Assembly (NCBI GenBank): GCA_038501785.1
Contig: JBAMJR010000186.1
Span: 1,162,501-1,226,500 of the forward strand
Direction: 5' to 3'
DNA: 64,000 nucleotides
From: Myoxocephalus aenaeus
Taxonomy: Eukaryota; Chordata; Actinopteri; Perciformes; Cottidae
In this document: positions 25,008 to 35,474 of the stretch, one piece after another
Layout of the letters: each line of letters starts with the position of its first letter
Numbering within the stretch: position 1 is the stretch's first letter
Notes under the pieces: generated by a model
Databases searched by the model: none
Told to the model about the DNA's origin: nothing
Seen by the model: only the letters and a program-made list of their open reading frames with translations
Position numbers and translations under genes: made by a program

Positions 25008-27459
25008 ATGTGCATTCGTACACATAAAAAGAAGCCTAAAGGGTCAGTGGTGATGACAGTTTTTCCCCCAGTGGCCAAATATGGTACTGTGACTGTAAAA
25101 AACTTCCTGGTTGATGTAACGCTGTCTGTGTGTCATTCACTCATCATATTTATGTGCCCTAAATATGATGTTGATTTTGTGCCTCTGTTGGTGAACAAAA
25201 ACTACATTTTTCTTGTTAAAAATATATTTAAAAAATATTTAAAAACTGCATATTTAATCTTGTGAAAGGCCAAAATGTTCAACGATGGCTCAAATGACTG
25301 TTGTGTGACAGGTGATGCTCTAAGTGATGAAACCATGTGGAACTATCACTGCAGTCTGACGTTCACTTCAGCTTTATGGAGCTTTTTAGGCCTCGTTCTG
25401 CTCCGTTCACCTCTTTCCAGCAGCAGGAAAATGTTCTTCGGTGACAAAGTTGTGAAACCAAACAAACAGACACAGTTAGCAACGAGCTAGCATGTGAAGA
25501 TAGTTGAGCATTTTGCAGCCGGATATTTTCCCGGGAGTTGGTGGAGACCAAAATCTGAGCTAAAACTAGAGTGAATATTTGACTTTTTTGTGTTATAAAA
25601 TACAACTGTATTCACAACGTTTAGCAGTTTTGTGCTGAGACGATCATATGCAAGACCTCGTTACCCAGAAATACAAATTACCAGTCTGCAGAAATCTTTT
25701 TTCTCCTCTCACACCGACACACATTCAGCTGAAAGTAGATCAGAGACTGACCTATTTTGGTCACTAAACCTGTATTCACACCTCAGACCTTTAATCTGAA
25801 ATCTGTTATACTTTCCGCCTCAATGTAAATGTGCCAAAGTTAGATGAAGAGCTTTTTTTTGTTTTGTTTTGTTGTTTGTTGTTGCTATTAGTCAGACACA
25901 AAAACAAGAAATAAACTCGTCACTAACAGTTTTTTTTTATCTGTTCTTATCTTCTCAGTGATTCAAGACTCCACCCTTTGTCTCCTCCGCCTGCTGCTAT
26001 TGGCCGAGCTGTTTGTCTGTTCGTCTGCTCGTCCCGCCCACCACTCTCCGCTCTGCGGCATGATTCGACCAATGATCCATCACGTGGACGGCTTGACCAA
26101 CTTATCCCAAAAACTCCATGACTTGGTAAGTCTTCACTGTGTTCTGCCTGGACGAGCTATAGTTAATGATATTTACTTTCTGTGTATTTGTTTTACTTCT
26201 GATCTTGCGGTTTATACACATCTATAATTAAGTTTCCCATCAGGGTTTTAAAAAAAGTAGTTTATACTTTTATTATGTCAGAGAAAAATAAAGATTTTAA
26301 AAGTTGATGTACCATGATGTAGTGTAGAAAATAAATATACTTACGTGAAGTTTGCACTTAAGAACCAAGTAAACAGAAAAGAAATCTTAACCTTTTGTGA
26401 TAAAGACAAGGCAGTCAGAAGACAATCAGTGACAAATCCATAAAAGAATGGACAAAAAGGAAAATATATATGTGTTTAATGCAATATTTTTTGTCATCTG
26501 AATGACTGATTTAAGGTGGAACTTTTTTTTTCTCTTAAGGTGTTTAAAATCACAGCCGCTCTGTTGTCAAATCTTCTGTTTTATTAAAGTCATCATGTTC
26601 CCTGCAGACAAGTGATAAACTCATGAACTTTGAGGCGATGGAAAATCGACTGGACGGTCTTCCTCACATAGAAGACACTTTCACTCATTTCAGCTCATTG
26701 AAGGTAAAGTTTCCGGAAATCAAGGCGCTCAATTGTGTCAGGAGAGAAACTTAAATAGTGGATTTATATTTCCTCTCTGTGGATGTATCTCTCCCCAGGT
26801 GAACGAGTCCCTCTCCCAGCTGCTCCTGTACACCAGGTCCTTCCGGCTGCATGTTGATTGGTTAAAGACAGCCAAAGAAAACGTCAGTTTGTCCTCCCAG
26901 GCAGAAGAGGGCGCCAGCACTCACCTCCTGCAGCTGTCCAACCTCATTAACGCATCGCTTCACCAGGTGAGGAGACCAGCATGGTTTGGTTCTTACATGG
27001 ATTATATGGACGACAATTCACCCCCCAAGAAAAGAAAGATAAAATGTAAAGATAAATGGTAAATAAAGTACTTTTTACTTGATTTTAAGTTATAATCAAG
27101 GATTAAAAACGTTTCTTTTTTTTAAAAAGAATGGGAGATTATAAAATGTGATATTGAAATGTCAGCAAACAGGAAGTCAAATTAGAAAATGAATAAAATA
27201 CTTTAGACAGAAACACATGGAATAATTTCCTTATGGCAAATTATTAACAAAAAGATATTAAATATATAAAGGGAAAAATCATTACACCTCTACAGAACAC
27301 TACTACATTTTAGACTCTGGCAAATAATTCCAGAAATATAAAATTCATTACCATCATATTTATATTTTCATAAGAATTAACATCACATCTAGTTTGGCTC
27401 GGCATCATTTGCTTCAGTAAATTTCATAGCGAAAAAAATATATTAAAAATGATGTATAA

Positions 27460-27531
<72 letters not shown>

Positions 27532-28023
27532 ATATACTAATAGTGCTAATTACTAATAAGTCCAGTGGTGTAGTAGTAGTAGTGTTTTATTCAGTCATCA
27601 TATAATATATATATATATATACAATGAGTAGAGTCCGTATACAATCTAGTAAACGATATGGCTGAAAAGGTATAGACAGAAGCATAATGCTTATATATTC
27701 CTATCCTAAATTATTATCAATTAAGTAACCCTCAAGATAATTAGATATGAAGAAAAAAGAATAAATAGTGCACATTGTGCATTTGAAGGGGAAATGAAAC
27801 TGATTGGACTTCTATCTGCTTCCTCGAGCTCATGAATACTTCTTTCTGTCTCCAGATGGGCGAAGAGGCTCCTCAGTCAGCGGCTCCCTCCCTCCCCGTC
27901 GTCTCCACGGCCTTCGATGCCCTCCAGTTCTCCGTGGAGATCTCTCAACAGCTACACGTCTTCTGTAACTGGTCAAAACGAGTGCTGCTGCGGCTCCGGA
28001 AACCTTCCTGCCGCCGACATTAA
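20337..28023 (+). CDS. il11: Interleukin-11
   Basis: Coding exons: 20337-20343, 25959-26125, 26608-26703, 26799-26966, 27856-28023 (201 aa; human IL-11 is 199). Exon 1 supplies only ATG AAA T before a GTAAGT donor; spliced to exon 2 it reads MKLIQDS and a hydrophobic signal peptide ending near CSSARP. The mature part matches the four-helix IL-11 layout: NRLDGLPHIEDTFTHFSSLK (compare human NLDSLPTLAM), helix B/C with LHVDWLKTA, a proline-rich loop, and a last helix QLHVFCNWSKRVLLRLRK (compare human LTLDWAVRGLLLL). It is a secreted gp130-family cytokine. Five N-glycosylation sequons (NLS, NES, NVS, NAS, NWS) and several cysteines are present; mature human IL-11 is known to lack both. Whether this is fish paralogue il11a or il11b cannot be settled here. 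Confidence 0.9.
20401..20472. repeat. (GT)n microsatellite
   Basis: Pure GT tract in il11 intron 1, at the edge of the inverted duplication. Confidence 0.97.
20645..20683. repeat. (GT)n followed by an 18-G run
   Basis: Short GT tract running straight into eighteen G residues, in il11 intron 1. Confidence 0.95.
21425..21525 (+). repeat. Direct repeat copy 1 in il11 intron 1
   Basis: About 100 bp (AAGAAGCCTAAAGGGTCAGT through CTTCCTGGTTGATGTAAC) reappears at 25028-25120 with only a few base changes. Both copies adjoin GT-type microsatellites. Confidence 0.9.
21594..21646. repeat. (CA)n microsatellite
   Basis: Pure CA tract in il11 intron 1. Confidence 0.97.
24955..25005. repeat. (GT)n microsatellite
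   Basis: Pure TG tract immediately before direct repeat copy 2. Confidence 0.97.
25028..25120 (+). repeat. Direct repeat copy 2 in il11 intron 1
   Basis: Near-identical to 21425-21525 in the same orientation, about 3.6 kb apart. Confidence 0.9.
25325..25595 (+). repeat. Dispersed teleost repeat
   Basis: A longer member of the family seen at 4575-4675, sharing GACACAGTTAG, GGTGGAGACCAAAA and AGCTAAAA in the same order. It ends about 360 bp before il11 exon 2. Confidence 0.6.
27462..27525. repeat. (TA)n microsatellite
   Basis: Pure TA tract in the last il11 intron; a shorter TA tract follows at about 27604-27621. Confidence 0.95.
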
Positions 28024-28840
28024 GCCCCGCCTCCAGCAAACATGAAACCACTGTTAACTTATTATGCTACATGTTTACTTAGATGAGGAATTTGGTTGGT
28101 CCACCACTTTCTTGACAACTATTGGATGTATTGCCATGATGTTTCCGTACAGATATTCATGGTCCCCACAGGTCAAAGTTTCCAACATCTACTGGATGGA
28201 TTGGCTTAAAATTTGGTGCAAAACATTCAAGGTCCCCAGAAGAAGAATCCAGAGCTAATGACATTCCCATCAGTATTCGATGTATCTTTTGTGCAACATG
28301 CTAAACTAAGACGATGGAGATGGTGAACATCATGCCTGCTCAGTAGCAACGTGTTTGCATTGTCATTACTGGCATATTATTTGTCGCGATAAGTTTTAAG
28401 TTCATCGCATGTTCTTAAAGAGACGTCTTATTTTACTTGTAGCTTTTTATTTTTTATGTGCCGTACTGACGCACCGTGCAGAGGAATCCCAAACCTGTGA
28501 CCGTTACTCCCTTTGAGACTGTTTACATTCACAGTGCCTGCCAAGCGTTGACCGACTCAATGAGCTAAACGACGAGGAAATGTTGTGGAACTATTCATGT
28601 TTTTCTACTGTTTTGTTTTTAACCTATTTAGGATGCTATTTATGAGCTTTTTATATTATTATTATTATTATAGTGTGAGATGCAGGCATCTCTTTTTTTC
28701 TATGGGTTATCTAATATTTAATAATATTAATAATAAAGTATTGTCATGCTGAGCTGCCTTTTTATAGTATTATTTATACATGCAGTTTTTGTATGTTTGA
28801 TATGAAGTCTTAAATAAAGTTTTACACTTGAAACAGAGAT
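28024..28840 (+). other. il11 3' UTR with AU-rich elements and polyA signal
   Basis: After the TAA at 28021 the sequence has ATTTA pentamers (near 28625, 28638 and 28774) and TTATTATT runs, typical of unstable cytokine mRNAs. AATAAA at 28813-28818, followed by T/G-rich sequence, is the best polyadenylation signal. Confidence 0.65.
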
Positions 28841-29386
28841 CTGCTCCTTGGTGGTGATGCACAACACTTCTTAACATGATCTCACTTTACATGACACTGC
28901 ATCAATGATCTTACCCAAAGCGTGAAAACTGAGCTGTTGAAAACTATAGTTTGCCTTGTTAATAACTACACGGTAAAAGGTTGTCTTTGTTTTTCCTTCC
29001 CATTTAAAGCCATTTCAATATACCTGCATACAACAGTTCTTATGATATCTTACAAAAAAGTTACTCCTTAATTGTGTGCGTTTTCCTACGAAAGTGAAGA
29101 AACATGTACATTTCTGAAGGTAACATGTATCCAGTCTTTCCAAAATATACTTCTGTCTTTATATGAAACAAGGTTGAGGTAACAAAACTACTCTATTACA
29201 TTTAATTGTTTTCATCAAGCGTATAACATATTATTTGCAAAGACGTAATTTATTATTTCTTGCTGATTTAATATCGGTATGTCCAGTTAAAATCATTCAC
29301 TTGGAACTGTTTGGAAAAAAATCCTATTTATATTATTAAAAAATATGACTTACTTTGTACTTACTTTCCGTGAAAGGAGGACAATT

Positions 29387-30775
29387 GTTGCACTGTTGCT
29401 TTAAGAGAGAGCACTGTCGCTTAAGAGAGAGCGCAGTCACTTTAAGAGAGAGCGCTGTCGCTTTAAGAGAGAGCACTGTCGCTTTAAGAAAGAGCACTGT
29501 CGCTTTAAGAGAGAGTGCTGTCGCTTTAAGAGAGAGCACATTCACTTTAAGAGAGAGCACTGTCGCTTTAAGAAAGAGCACTGTCGCTTTAAGAGAGAGT
29601 GCTGTCGCTTTAAGAGAGAGCACATTCACTTTAAGAGAGAGCACTGTCGCTTTAAGAAAGAGCACTGTCGCTTTAAGAGAGAGTGCTGTCGCTTTAAGAG
29701 AGAGTGCTGTCGCTTTAAGAGAGAGCACATTCACTTTAAGAGAGAGCACTGTCGCTTTAAGAAAGAGCACTGTCGCTTTAAGAGAGAGTGCTGTCGCTTT
29801 AAGAGAGAGCACATTCACTTTAAGAGAGAGCACTGTCGCTTTAAGAGAGAGCACATTCGCTTTAAGAGAGAGCACTGTCGTTTTAAGAGAGAACACTGTC
29901 ACTTTAAGAGAGAGCACTGTCGCTTTAAGAGAACACTGTCACTTTGAGAGAGAGAGCATTGTCGCTTTAAGAGAGCACTGTCACTTTGAGAGAGAGCACT
30001 GTCACTTTAAGAGAGAGCACTGTCGCTTTAAGAGAGCACTGTCACTTTGAGAGAGAGAGCATTGTCGCTTTAAGAGAGCACTGTCACTTTGAGAGAGAGC
30101 ACTGTCGCTTTAAGAGAGAGCACAGTCACTTTAAGAGAGAGCATTGTCGCTTTAAGAGAGCACTGTCGCTTTAAGAGAGAGCACTGTCGCTTTAAGAGAG
30201 AGCACAGTCACTTTAAGAGAGAGCATTGTCGCTTTAAGAGAGCACTGTCGCTTTAAGAGAGAGCACTGTCACTTTGAGAGAGAGCATTGTCGCTTTAAGA
30301 GAGCACTGTCACTTTGAGAGAGAGCACTGTCACTTTAAGAGAGAGCACAGTCACTTTAAGAGAGCACTGTCGCTTTAAGAGAGAGCACTGTCACTTTGAG
30401 AGAGAGCACTGTCGCTTTAAGAGATCACTGTCACTTTGAGAGAGAGCACTGTCACTTTAAGAGAGAGCACTGTCACTTTAAGAGAGCGCATTGTCGCTTT
30501 AAGAGAGCACTGTCACTTTGAGAGAGAGCACTGTCACTTTGAGAAAGAGCACTGTCGCTTTAAGAGAGCACTGTTGCTTTAAGAGAGAGCACATTCGCTT
30601 TAAGAGAGAGCACTGTCGCTTTAAGAGAGCACTGTCACTTTGAGAGAGAGCACAGTCACTTTAAGAAAGAGCACTGTCGCTTTAAGAGAGCACTGTTGCT
30701 TTAAGAGAGAGCACATTCGCTTTAAGAGAGAGCACTGTCGCTTTAAGAGAGCACTGTTGCTTTAAGAGAGAGCGT
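29387..30775. repeat. 21-bp minisatellite, about 65 units
   Basis: Tandem units with core TTTAAGAGAGAGCACTGTC; some units are shortened to 19 bp (single GAGAGC in place of GAGAGAGC). Because 21 is a multiple of three, the first half stays open in one frame on each strand (231 and 193 aa). No splice context or start supports a gene. Confidence 0.95.
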
Positions 30776-30779
30776 TACG

Positions 30780-31543
30780 GAGACGTGCTGTATGTAAAAG
30801 TGCTTGTGCTTAACTGTGGTTTTGCTAACATGTTAGCTCCGCCTCTAGCAGATGTGACCGTGTCACTCAAACTCCACATCTGCAGCTGCTGCGGTGCAAA
30901 CACTCGCGCCGCTCTGCAGGTTTTAAAGACAGCCGAGTGACACGCGAGGGGAACGCACAGGCCTGAAGTAACACACGGTGACTCGCATAATGTCAGCGCG
31001 TTGACATGCGGCCACAGGCGGATGACCTCACACACACCGACAGGTCGTACGCATGCACTGCGGTCACTGGTGGCAGCTGAGGGCTTGATCAGAGGGTCCG
31101 GGGTGTTAGCGGGACATTCTGCATTCTTTGACCCCGGGAGATAGAAAGAGAGGGAGGAATAAAGACGGAGGGAAAGAGAGTGACAGGTGACAGATCAACA
31201 GCTTGTGTTGTCTGGATAACACAACAGGACAGAGAGGGAACCCATGATTACCTTAACCAATGTCTTATTATTGTAACGTACATATATGTAATCATTTAAA
31301 TGTGGCTCCCGTACAGCTGTCATGAATTAGCTGAAGAGGCCAAACCTGTTGTGGTATAACGGGCTGTAAACATGTTTGTTTCTGCTGGAGCCTCTAGTGG
31401 CCACTCCAGGAACTGCAGTGTTGTGCACATGTTGATACATCAACACACACGCACACAAACACACTTATTTATGCATTCACACTGAGAGAAAAAAACGTCC
31501 TCGCTTGTGGTCGAACGCTCAAAACGGTCTTCACAAAGAGCGT

Positions 31544-31580
<37 letters not shown>

Positions 31581-31684
31581 TACATGCAATCATGCACGTA
31601 AACAGTCACTATGGGCTTCCTCTACAGAGCACACACAGAGGTAGTAGAGTAGGGAGGAAGGAATGAGGGATGGAAAGTAGGAAG

Positions 31685-31685
<1 letters not shown>
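30780..31685. other. Intergenic, no gene seen
   Basis: Unique-looking sequence with a (CA)n tract at 31545-31577 and a block of GAGAGA/GAGGAG words near 31140-31180. No exon could be supported. Confidence 0.5.
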
Positions 31686-31738
<53 letters not shown>

Positions 31739-32248
31739 GAGACACCCATCTCAATTCACTCTCTGAAATTATCATAAACAAAACTTACATTTCATCTTTT
31801 CTGCTCCTGCTGTAGTAAACAAACCTCCTTCTCCAGTCCAGTGTGTGTACTGTACGTGTGTGTGTGTTATTGTGTGTGTGGACAAAATGTAAAAGTTCCC
31901 TTTTATAGCATAGCAGCATGACACATCACCTGAGTCATCAGCCATCGTCGCCATTCGAGCATCAACGCCCACGCTGGACAGACCCCCCCTCCCTCTAACC
32001 CATCTGAAAAAAAAAAGAAGCTTTAAAAGTGTGTGTTCATTGATTCTGAATGAATTAAATCATACATTTAATGAAACCGCACAATCAGAAAATACCAAAT
32101 TGAGCAATTCTTCCTCCCCCTCCTCCTCCTCCTTGCGTTCCCTGATGTCATTGCTTCACTTTCTTCTTTTTCACACGGTAGATGCCAGAAAATTAAATAC
32201 AAATTAAGACTTAACGAGGCCGAAAGTGACAAGAAGAAAATACATACA

Positions 32249-32293
<45 letters not shown>

Positions 32294-32336
32294 ATATGAT
32301 AAATAGAGTTTTGTACAACCTCTCAACTCATGTCCA

Positions 32337-32338
<2 letters not shown>
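31686..32338 (-). repeat. Right arm of the inverted duplication: orphan il11 promoter and exon 1 copy
   Basis: Reverse complement of 19815-20472 at very high identity. On the minus strand it keeps the AP-1 site (31931-31937), TATAAAAG (31900-31907), the leader, ATG (31793-31795) and a GTAAGT donor starting at 31788. No exons 2-5 of a second il11 are found on the minus strand. A transcript from it would run left, antisense towards the il11 3' end. The arm is bounded by (CA)n tracts on both sides (31686-31732 and 32339-32379). Confidence 0.93.
32251..32289. repeat. (TA)n microsatellite
   Basis: Inside the inverted copy, and longer than its counterpart at about 19860-19877. Confidence 0.95.

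Positions 32339-32379
<41 letters not shown>
32339..32379. repeat. (AC)n microsatellite at the inverted-copy boundary
   Basis: Pure AC tract exactly where similarity to the left arm stops. Confidence 0.95.
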
Positions 32380-32381
<2 letters not shown>

Positions 32382-32399
32382 ACACTCTCTAGGATCCAG

Positions 32400-32664
32400 T
32401 GGGAGGAGTGGAGGTGAGGACATGACATTCTCCAACAGGCTCGTGGGTCAGTGTGAAGAGTTTCTCCTCTGACTGCGACCTACAAACCAAACTCTCTGCA
32501 GCCGACTGAGACGCACGTTTTATCTGTGTGCCGAAGGTGGAAAGAAGTGCAAGCAGATGCGGAGGGTTTTTGCCGACAGGTGCACCTGCTAAATGAAGAT
32601 AATTTATGTCGGACAGATTTCTGAGTGAAGATCAACGACGCTGAACCGAAACCACGGCTGCAGA
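32400..32664 (+). other. Probable 5' UTR of the SBK kinase gene
   Basis: Unique sequence leading into CAGAATGGCA|GTAAGT. No TATA box is evident. This leader starts right after the inverted il11 promoter copy, which points the opposite way. Confidence 0.4.
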
Positions 32665-33533
32665 ATGGCAGTAAGTCAACGCCGCTGCAGGGATTCTCTC
32701 ACTGCATTTAGATTTTAATGATCAAGGTCACTCAGTTTTTAAGTAAAAAAAAAAAACACTTTCTCACTCATCTCTTGTTTCACAGGAACTGCACAGATCT
32801 CAGAGACGGATATGTCATAACATGGACAGATAGAAATTGCGAAACAAAAACTATCTGCGTGATGAAAATACCACTAGAGGCACTTGAGAATTGCTTATAT
32901 ATATATTTGAGTATATATTTGAGTGACCTGACCCTTAATAAATATGAAGCAATTACCAGATATAGAATGTAGAAATGGAATGTATGGATTGTAATTTGAT
33001 CATTTCATGAGCAGGAATAATGCAAATGGGCGTACTGTATATTTATATATTTCTTATTTACTGTAATTTGTAAATTAACACATTTGAGAGAAATCATAAT
33101 TAATGTTTGATGCAGTGGGAAGTACATTTTGAACATCAACATTGATATTTCTGTGTTTATTTCGTCTCAACAATCATCTCGATCACGACTATCATCGGAA
33201 CAGTCCACAATGGGCTTTTGTTGCCTGATATATTAAATAGAAGTTATATGATTTAAAAGTAGAAAATGACTCTACTTATTATGAGCTGCCTCACAATAAT
33301 ATTCATCCAGATGCGTTGGCATCATTGAACACACTGATACTGTAGGAACATCTGGACTGGAGGTTTTAATAATCATCTAATTATTGCCTTAAATGTCTGA
33401 TTGTAAATGTCAGACATTATTTGACTTCACATTATTAACATAGATGCTGTTTAATAATTCTGACACCTGTTGAAAATGAATTGTAGAATATATATGTTTT
33501 TATACACAAACACATCAGTCATTCCAAGCCCAC

Positions 33534-33625
<92 letters not shown>

Positions 33626-35393
33626 GTAACGTGGCGTCCCGCAGTGAAGCTGGCATGGTCGTTCTGTGAGGGATCATTCCGGCGTCGCCTCCTTTTGACT
33701 CTCGTCTAAACCGGTTGCATCAGCTATTCTCCATGTGTGTCTGTTTTATTTTAATCACAGCATTAGCAAAATATGAATTTTCCCACAAAGAAATCTGAAT
33801 GCACAAGCGAAAAAACAAAAAAACTAAACTGGACTTTACTTTCCGTCCAATTGGATTCACGCTAACTATATACGTTATCATACTTTTAAAACGTTTTTAG
33901 AAATAATAAGATAAATACAGGACAGAATTTCACAAATAAAAAATGTACAAGCATGAAACTGCTTTCATTTATTATTAACAATAATAATAATGATGCATTT
34001 TATTAGTAACGCACTTTTCATTCAACAGAATATCAGAGTGAATTTGAGCTGCCGAACTAACCATGAACAAAAATGTAAAGGCTAAAGTTTTAATTGAATA
34101 TTCAAGATGGTGGCCTCGTCTCAGGCTGACCTGAATAGTTCTTTTTTTTGTATTGCATTTGCAGGATTGATTTTAGAATTCATGAATCATCCCTCCATCT
34201 TCAGTATCAATGTGTAGAAATGTTACATTTGTAGCGAGAAAAGAACTGCGCGTGATCGCGGAGCGTGTCCGGAACGCCGCCAGTCCTTGTGTGTGCGTGC
34301 TTTCTAAGCACGAGGCATTCCCAGCATCGCATTCTCAGCTCCGACTTGTCCCCTAACGAGCGGTAATGAGCCGCCCGACGTCTGGATGTGTGACACCGAA
34401 CCCCGGCCCGGGCCCAAGGGTGCCAGCTGTGGTGGAAACACGCCGGGACGTCCCAGCAGACAAAACAAAGATCAGAGTGTGTTGTGAGAGGATTTCAGGA
34501 GGCTATTAACGGACATGTTGATACCCGTGGATCCCGTGTTGCCGGCATCGCCTTGACGACAATCATCACGGCTGCATTCCGAAAAGCTGCGAGGGGATTC
34601 GACTGTCAGCAATTTAATCTTTTCAAAATGTTGCTCCGTCTCTGTTAAATATAGACTCCATGGTTTGATATTCTCATCCGTTTATTTACTGGTTCACGTA
34701 CAGTATGTCAGTACGTGTCAGAAAGCTTTTTTATTGGCATGCCAGGTGTGAAACATCTTGATAATGAGAGCTGCCTCGCATTCAGCAAATAAATTAGCCT
34801 GGACGCACCAAAAGTCCAATAAACGCTCAGAGCAAGTCCAGAAGTCAGCTGACGTAGTGGAAGGAATGAGAAAGACAGCGTAGGGAGGAGGACGGGGCAG
34901 ACAGGAGGTCAAACTACTGTTGAATTATTCATGTTGACTATTTAACTTGTGTGTGTAACTTCATTTAGGTGAAAAATATCCTTATTTCTACCTAAACCAC
35001 GATGAATAAGTACTTGTGCGTCTTTATGTGACGAGTTGGGGATGAGAAAGGCGTTAAATGACACGCGAAAAAGCTTAAAAATAAGTGACATGACGCGCTA
35101 AATGTCACTGTACTGTCTACTTATACGTCTTCCTAAAGCATAAAGGTGGTGTGTGGATGCTGGCTCCATGACGAGCCTCGTGATGCCATCTACTTTGAGC
35201 GTCGTGGCCAAAAGGAAAGGCAACAAGCTGCCAACAGCAGTCGGATAAATGTGTGAATTATCGTATATATGCATCATAATCTTACTTCATGGAAGTTTTT
35301 ATTGGAGCAGAAACAGAATGTACATTATGTATGTCCTATAATAATCAAGAATAATCCGATTATCTCAAATTTCTGCTCCAAACACATTAAATG

Positions 35394-35474
<81 letters not shown>

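Larger units (their letters stand above)
20344..25958 (+). other. il11 intron 1 (5.6 kb)
   Basis: Bounded by donor GTAAGT at 20344 and acceptor TTCTCAG at 25952-25958. It holds five dinucleotide tracts, two copies of a 100-bp direct repeat and a dispersed repeat at 25325-25595. No second gene was found inside it; the longest frames carry no recognisable protein sequence. Confidence 0.7.

Noticed and set aside
29336..30174. 193-aa and 231-aa repetitive frames
   Set aside because: Products of the 21-bp minisatellite, open on both strands, lost as soon as 19-bp units appear.
31772..31972. 66-aa frame identical to one at 20160-20360
   Set aside because: The identity comes from the inverted duplication of the il11 promoter; the frame spans the TATA box and leader and is not coding.
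31686..32338. A second il11 gene on the minus strand
   Set aside because: Only promoter, leader and the 7-nt first coding piece are present; no exons 2-5 are found to the left on that strand.
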